From Aquanectria penicillioides (taxonomy: Eukaryota > Ascomycota > Sordariomycetes > Hypocreales > Nectriaceae): a stretch of DNA of 64,000 nt. Below are positions 58,139 to 64,000 of the stretch, in pieces. The stretch is taken from assembly GCA_003415625.1 (NCBI GenBank), contig PYIU01000009.1:124001-188000 (forward strand). Direction: 5' to 3'. The notes beneath the pieces were generated by a model. That model ran no database searches. It saw nothing but the letters and a program-made list of their open reading frames with translations, and had not been told where the DNA came from. Each line of letters begins with the position of its first letter. Within the stretch, counting starts at the first letter, position 1. A program made the position numbers and the translations under genes.

Positions 58139-59838
58139 ATTATACCCCTTCTCAAACATGTAATATGAGCCTCTCTGTAGTGTATAAAATTGCCGTCATC
58201 TCATCACAAGTAATTTCAAACTATCTAGAGCGCCACCCTGTGCCATTTGCCAAGGATGACTATCATTTTCCAAAAGAGTAAAGGAGACATTGTGTGCACA
58301 TGTGTCTGTTTTCATTGCGTGAGTGAGTGAACGAGCAAGTGAATAGTGGGTGAATGAATAGCTGAGTCCGCGAATGCAAGTGTGTACGTGAGTGCATGCG
58401 TGTACACTTCTCGATTTGGAGATCCCCCACGAAGAGCCAATCTTGGGCTTCATGAGGCATGAAAGGAACCTGTATCCTCAATTTTTCATATTTTAGTCAC
58501 TTGCCCAGTGCGTCCTGTCCAGCTCGACGATCAAGGGTGCCAGGTGGCGACAGGCTGACGTTGGTGCAAGCGAATGCACGCCGAGCATGGTGTTGCTCGG
58601 CCAGCATTAGACCATCTGGTAATCATCCCACGCTGACTCCACAAAGGGCGAAACGAAATCGGCAAGATGAGAACGACTATTGACGGCACAACACATGAGA
58701 GTTTTTTTCTTCCCAAAGTAGGCATGGCAGACAAAGTATCGCCACCACCGTCGGGTTTCCTAGGAACGGACGGTTCCAGGAGGTGTTTCGCTAGCCGGAA
58801 ATCCCTCCTCGATATGGCCTGGTTCCATGTGGTGCGTTGGGCCAACAAGGCGAGACGGACATATGGAAAAGATACATCCAAAGGGTACTCGGGATATACA
58901 CAGGTGAAAATAAAAAAGAGTAACAAGAAGAAACAGGATGCAAGAGAAAACAAGCACAGGTAGAAACTGGTCGTGCAAGGCCTAGTGCATCAACTCATAT
59001 GTGTTATTCCCAACAGAGGCCAGATGTTCGGAGCCCACGAACCACACACAGACACAAACCACAACCCACAACCTAGAACCTGGAACCTGCAGTGCACAAA
59101 CCCTCCTCACCTTGTTCCTTTTTTCCCCTTGGACGCGTTGGCGCCCTGGGACCCTTTCTAGGAACGAATGCCGAGCTTATGGGGTGGGTCGGGGGCCAAT
59201 AACGGCGACGTGTTGGCTGTGGAGTAGCATTGCATTGCGATTGACGAGCCATGTCTCAGTGAGCAGAGCAGAGCGAGCAGAGCAGGCTGACGATGTGCCA
59301 AGGATTGGCTCCCCCAAGTATCCCGACTACTCACGGCAAGACAAGTCCAAAGCAGGACAAGCCCAACTCGAGCGGCGAGAGGCGAGACGAAGCAGACGCC
59401 ATCACGTCCCACCTCCCACGTCCTGGATGATCCCTGGCCGTCCCATCGACTCACACCCTCACGCCCATCACGTAACGGTCCAGTTCATTTAGACCCGTCA
59501 GACTTTCTCTCTCATGCCCTTCCGATCCCGGGACGTCCCCCACCCTCCGCTAACCTGATTCTAAAATGAGTGCCCCGTTATTCCTGCGAGGAGCCCGTTG
59601 GGGCAGGGATTGTCCATCACCATGTGGATGCTCTTTTTTTTTATCAGATGCTGTCGAACTAGCGCGCTACTCAACGCTGCGGGCGCCCAGGATCTATACC
59701 ACCAAGCTTAAATATTGAGTCGCGCGCCTGGTGATTATCTTTGGTTTTGCTTCATCCCGCCTTGTACCCAGAGTCGCCTGCCTTTGTGGTTTGTTTGTTT
59801 CCTTTCTTTCGTTATTCCGACTGCTTGCCTATTCACCA
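58139..59838. other. intergenic between GNAT and siderophore transporter genes
   Basis: About 1.7 kb. There is imperfect GTGA/TGAG simple sequence at about 58316-58412 and an imperfect GAGCA repeat at about 59260-59285. Long frames exist on both strands around 58531-59490, but with low-complexity text and no family. The last 200 bases form the transporter promoter with a GATA element and a poly-T tract just before it. Confidence 0.45.
59641..59649 (-). promoter_or_regulatory. SreA-type GATA site (ATCTGATAA)
   Basis: On the minus strand this reads ATCTGATAA, a perfect match to ATCWGATAA, the extended site known for the fungal iron-repressing GATA factor SreA. It lies about 190 bases upstream of the ATG of the siderophore transporter, the kind of gene SreA represses when iron is plentiful. 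The site is seen directly; its use is inferred. Confidence 0.65.
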
Positions 59839-61807
59839 ATGTCAATCTTGGACAAGCTTCGGGCCAAGAAGGCCAGCGGCGACGCTGAGCCGACTGGGCC
59901 CGCCGTCGACCCAGAGACTCAAGTTGTTCGAGACACCAAGGAAACCGGCGGCGATGTTCCCAGCGATGCGCCCGACGATGTCCCGACCGAGAGCGCCCAA
60001 GTCGGTGTCCAAAAGATCGAGGCCGTAACCCTGGTGTGGACCAAGAAGTCCCTGGCAGCTCTCTTGTGCCTGTAAGCGCTAGTCCTCGCAACCTTCCATG
60101 AAGAATCGACCGCTAACCATCTCGACTCAACAGCATCTGGCTCATGTTCTTGACCAACGGCTTCAGACTTTCCATCCTGGCCACTCTGGCACCCTATGTC
60201 ACCAGTAGCTTCCAGTCCCATTCGCTGACCACCGTCATCGGCATCGTGGCAGATGCCATGACCGCCGCCGTCTACATCCCAATGGCCAAGATGGTCGATG
60301 TTTGGGGTCGTGCCGAAGCTTTCCTGCTCATGGTTGGCTTTGCCACCCTTGGCCTTATTCTCATGGCTGCTTCTCACAACCTTGCCACTTTCTGCGCCGC
60401 CCAGGTACATATCTGACTTTAATGGCGATAACAAATAGACCATTGGTTCGCTAATTACCAAATCCCGATATAGGTCTTCTACTCTGTTGGTTTTGCCGGT
60501 ATTATTTACTGTATCGTTGTCCTTGCCGCCGATGCGACAAACCTGAGGAATCGAGGTCTGGGCTTTGCCTTCACTTCGTCTCCTTACATGATTACCGCTT
60601 TTGCCGGATCCAAGGCCGCCGAAGCTTTCCTCCTCCACGTCAACTGGAGATGGGGATTCGGCGCCTTCGCCATTATTCTGCCCTTTGTCACTTTCCCCTT
60701 GTTCCTTGTGCTCAAGATCAACCTCGACAAGGCCATCAAGCAAGGTCTCATCGCCACCAAGGGCAGCAGCGGTCGAACTATTGTGGAGAAGATCAAGTAC
60801 TTCATCGTTGAGTTTGACAGTTAGTGATCCTTCAAACCCCATCTAAAAGCCTCGCAGCATACTAATCATCTACAGTCCTCGGTGTCATCCTCTTCGCTGG
60901 AGGCTTCACTGTCTTCTTGCTACCCTTTACCCTCGCCGCCTCTGCTCCCAATGGCTGGAAGACCGGCTACATCATTGCCATGATTGTCACCGGTTTTGTG
61001 GTCCTCGTCATCTTCGGCCTGTACGAGACCTACGCTGCCCCAACTCCCTTCTTAAACTACAAGTTCTTGACCGACCGAACTGTTATTGGCGCTTGCTTGA
61101 TCGATCTGACCTACCAAATGTCCTACTACTGCTGGGCTAGTTATTTCACATCTTTCCTGCAGGTCGTTAACAATCTCAGCGTCGCCGAAGCTGGATACGT
61201 CAACAGCACCTTCCAGGTCGTTTCTGGTGTTCTCCTCTTCATTGTCGGCTACCTGATCCGCCGAACTGGTCGCTTCCGATGGACCTTCTACTTTGCCGTG
61301 CCCATCTACATCTTTGCTCAGGGTCTCATGATCCACTTCCGACGCCCCAACGGATACATCGGCTACATTGTCATGTGCGAGATCTTCATTTCCATTGGTG
61401 GGGCCGTTTTCATTCTCTGCATGCAACTTGCTGTCCTAGCCGCCGTCGATCACCAGCATGTTGCTGCTGTGCTTGCCTTGTTGTTTGTGTCCGGTTCAAT
61501 CGGTGGCGCCATCGGCAACACCATCTCCGGAACCATCTGGACCAACACCTTTGCCCCGGCTCTTGCACGATACCTCCCGGAGTCTGCTCTTCCCAACCTG
61601 GCCAACATTTACGCCAGTATTACTGTGCAGCTCAGCTATCCCGTTGGCAGCGACGAGCGAATTGCGATCCAGAAAGCCTACGGCTATGCCCAGACCCGAA
61701 TGCTTGCTGCCGGAACCGGCCTCATGGTCCTTTCCTTCATCTGGACTTTCATGATGAGGGACCTGAAGGTCTCACAGATGTCACAGACCAAGGGTGTTGT
61801 CCTCTAA
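59839..61807 (+). CDS. MFS siderophore-iron transporter (SIT/ARN family)
   Basis: Four exons (59839-60071, 60134-60404, 60474-60819, 60876-61807) give 593 residues. The N-terminal 60 residues are hydrophilic (MSILDKLRAKKASGDAEP). The first helix follows at IWLMFLTNGFRLSILATL and then APYVTSSFQSHSL, typical of SIT proteins, as is the AKMVDVWGRAEAFL loop. The second half has LTDRTVIGACLID, YCWASYFTSFLQVV and GSIGGAIGNTISGTIWTNTF, and the tail ends QTKGVVL. Fourteen membrane helices are expected in the plasma membrane, importing ferric siderophores with protons. A perfect SreA-type GATA site lies about 190 bases upstream, so repression by iron is likely. The gene is intact and in the conserved GC-rich part of the window. 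The preferred siderophore cannot be told. Confidence 0.92.
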
Positions 61808-62803
61808 ATGGCGAGCCACTCTTCAGCTACTGTCTTCGCACGACGGACCCCTGGAGACTGGAATTCACTAGGATAGACGAATCTGTTGGAGCGAGGAGCG
61901 TAATTAGTCCCATCACTTAATCATATCGAAATATCTGTCGAGATAATATATAATTGATCTTGGAGACTTGCATATATTCATTCCACTCATTTGCAATTGT
62001 GCCTCTAATATGTGATTCGTGTTGTTTTAAGGTTTTAGACACTATTTCATTGCCGTCAGCTTGAGTTGTGATACATGGCAGAATCACTCACTCCACCAAA
62101 CCAAAACCTTTGGAAATTTGATAATTCAACTTGGTTTGTCCGGTATTGAATACTTTGCGAATTGACCGCCTTCCACAACCACTCTCTGTTATGGCCCTTG
62201 TCTCGTTTCATTCTTGCTCTTCGTTATTGATCAATTCCTTGTTCCCTAGTCATGGCATCATGTAAGCTTAAGGAGGGACACAGTGTTGTATACATATGCA
62301 AGCATACCCCAAGTGCATGTGTTTAATATTATCATGCTTCATTTGTAAGTTTCATCGTTCATAAGTATTATACATCCGGTTGCTCCGAAACCTTTGATCA
62401 TACAAACCTTCTCCATATTCGTGCAACCTATAACCTCCTCATATTTTGGGGGCTGGAAGCAAACCCTTCTGTATTGGTTCGTCATCATTCCTGTGCTTAT
62501 ACATGATCCTCATATGACATGTCTTCATATCATCAACGCCGCTAAACTAGGCCCTCTTCAGGCTGTGTCCTATTCACTGGGCCCTTTCAGCAGAAGTTTC
62601 CGAAAGTCCATTTCGTTCTGAATTATTTGGATCGCCGCGAAAGCAACACTACTGTCGGCCTCTCCACATCTTCAAACCCAAGTTCACGTCGAATCATGGT
62701 ACTCTTGGCAAAGCCTGCTGGAACAATATTATAATTTTGAATCATGCTCATAAATAACGAAGATGAGAGGAAATCGCAGAGAACGGGACTGGATCCCGAA
62801 ACA
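61808..62803. terminator. convergent 3' region
   Basis: About 1 kb between the convergent transporter and rhodopsin-domain genes. It is AT-rich, with no supported gene; it should hold both 3' ends. Confidence 0.35.
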
Positions 62804-64000
62804 TCAAGCTAAAATGTCGTCAGTGCTCCCGTCGTCGCGGCGTGAGCCCCGCGAGCCATCCACGTCAACCTTGTATGAGTGGTACACATGAATGTCTCTG
62901 CTGTCAGAAGGAGGTTCGTTGCATCCTTTCTGGATGCTGTGGAGCTGGTACGAGTGTTGACCCTTGCTCTTGTCGATCCTTATTCCGTTTCCCCAAGACT
63001 CGCTCCCTCCACCACCCGAGCGAGATGAGAAGAGTCCGAGCTGTGGTAGGTATGTGACCAGTAGGCGCTTGAGTCGCATAGCGCATGCGCAGATGATTCC
63101 GAGATTGACTTCAACAAGGGACCACACGCCCAAGATCGCCTCAGTATAAGTCACATCTTCAGTCTTGTCAAGGACGATGACGTATGGTAGGCGAGCTATT
63201 GAGCAGATAACGACACTGCGTTTGCGTAAGTATATCATCTCAAAGATGGGGCAGGCCTTCAACGCGAGAGACATACCCTGACCCTAAAGCCAAGAGGCAG
63301 CCGACCGATATCCTCTGCTTCATAGTAAAATTGAGACTGTGAATCGTAGGAATGGGCACCGCGATGACGGCGAAGTCGGATGCAATGTTCAGGGCCGCCT
63401 GGGATAACGCGACATTCTCCAGACACTTTGTCGTTCCTGACTTGAGAGGGTTACAAGGTCCACCAGTGATGGCGCACAAAGTCAAGGTGTAGGCGAAGAT
63501 GGCGACTCCGACGGCCACGACGACACAGCGGTATACGATGGAGGGGTTGATCTGATACAAGACAGCCAGCATGGCCATCTTGGTAATGGACGGACACATC
63601 AAATACGACAGAGTGTTGGGGAGAAGGCCCTGTTGTCTGTTAGTTCAAGTTCGGACTAACACGATGCTCAGCATCAACTCATAAGCGGATGACTTGCCTT
63701 GTTAAACTCGACGAGATCTGCCAACGTCACGTTCCAAAGATGCTGACCCCAACCATAGTTCATCACTACCGCCAGGTCAGAAGACAGTTTTCTCGCAAAA
63801 ATGCGACGAGCATCTTACAATGAACCATGGTTACGAAATAGACCATGGAAACTCCATATGATAATGTGACGATAACTGCAATGCCCAAAATTTGGAGTGA
63901 GAATTTGCTCCTAGTATCGTTCCGAAAGCTCCCTTAACAACCCCCTCTCCAAGAAAAGCTCATACCTAAATCCAACTCGACTTTTTTCACCAGTTTGAAA
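62804..64000 (-). CDS. Pth11-like rhodopsin-domain membrane protein, 5' end outside window
   Basis: Exons read from the right edge leftward. There is a piece before a GTATGA donor near 63965, then SKFSLQILGIAVIVTLSYG, then MNYGWGQHLWNVTLADLVEFNK. GLLPNTLSYLM to LLALGSG follows, and last VVICSIARLPYVIVL to the stop at 62804. The intron after VEFNK uses a GC donor (AAG-GCAAGT). The order (W after YGxGxH, helices, CNPL-type Cys loop seen as GGPCNPLKSGTTKC, SDFAVIAVPIPTIH, then a hydrophilic tail) is that of the fungal rhodopsin domain (PF20684). The tail of about 80 residues is rich in Ser, Gly and Asp. The protein should span the plasma membrane seven times. Its ligand and role are unknown. It is a distant relative of the protein at 2715-3959. 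Confidence 0.8.

Noticed and set aside
59919..60842. 307-codon minus-strand frame
   Set aside because: It is antisense to exons of the siderophore transporter and runs through three of its well-defined introns.
1..64000. CRISPR arrays, rRNA, tRNA and intact transposons
   Set aside because: No regularly spaced direct repeats, no cloverleaf with a GTTCGAnnCC-type T arm, no rRNA-like stretch and no transposase or reverse-transcriptase motifs were seen by eye. A tRNAscan or repeat search could still find weak examples.

Overview
The window is nuclear DNA from a filamentous ascomycete, most likely a sordariomycete, and Hypocreales-like by gene content. The evidence is short GT-AG introns (about 45-110 nt) with CTAAC/CTGAC-type branch points, Zn2Cys6 regulators with fungal-specific domains, Pth11-like rhodopsin-domain proteins, a Tri4-like P450 remnant, a NACHT-WD40-type remnant and a siderophore-iron transporter. 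No rRNA, tRNA, CRISPR array or intact transposon was recognised. The species cannot be named from the sequence alone.

Left part, about 0.6-20 kb: accessory, secondary-metabolism-like and partly decayed. It holds a BAHD/Tri101-like acyltransferase (618-2144, -), a Pth11/SAT4-like membrane protein (2715-3959, +), a broken Tri4-like P450 (4299 to about 5280, -), a small conserved unknown protein (6702-7320, -) and a regulator-like protein without a zinc cluster (8080 to about 9298, -). Two further pseudogenes follow, a conserved fungal unknown (10421-11062, -) and an aminoglycoside-phosphotransferase-like gene (about 11970-12607, +). Then come an extended SDR reductase (12829-13977, -), a WD40 remnant of an NLR-type protein (14430-16422, +), an intact sugar transporter (17154-19063, +) and a membrane protein (19420-20229, -). 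Many lesions in the pseudogenes fit C:G to T:A changes, as repeat-induced point mutation (RIP) or ordinary methyl-C decay would leave.

Middle part, about 22-47 kb: a group that looks catabolic. It has a Zn2Cys6 regulator (22102-24573, -), a classical SDR (25032-26279, -), an HSL-type alpha/beta hydrolase with one apparent frameshift (27187-28533, +), an AtuA/DUF1446 protein (29042-31135, -), a second Zn2Cys6 regulator (33689-35972, +), a Dal5-family permease (36589-38368, +), an acetoacetyl-CoA synthetase (39284-41811, +) and another SDR (45932-46944, +). An AtuA-family protein beside an acetoacetate-activating ligase, a carboxylate permease, an esterase, dehydrogenases and regulators suggests a fungal pathway for isoprenoid-like or branched acids that ends in acetoacetate. 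This is an inference. The carboxylase, acyl-CoA dehydrogenase and hydratase steps are absent here. A poorly defined multi-exon gene with a C-terminal membrane helix lies at about 43820-44760 (-).

Right part, about 48-64 kb: conserved, GC-richer genes. These are an NmrA-like protein (47987-49077, +), a full-size ABCB transporter (49759-53952, -), a GNAT acetyltransferase (57554-58138, +), a siderophore-iron MFS transporter (59839-61807, +) with a perfect SreA-type GATA site upstream, and a rhodopsin-domain membrane protein that runs off the right edge (62804 to beyond 64000, -). The ABC and GNAT genes are separated by about 3.6 kb of low-complexity, microsatellite-bearing DNA.
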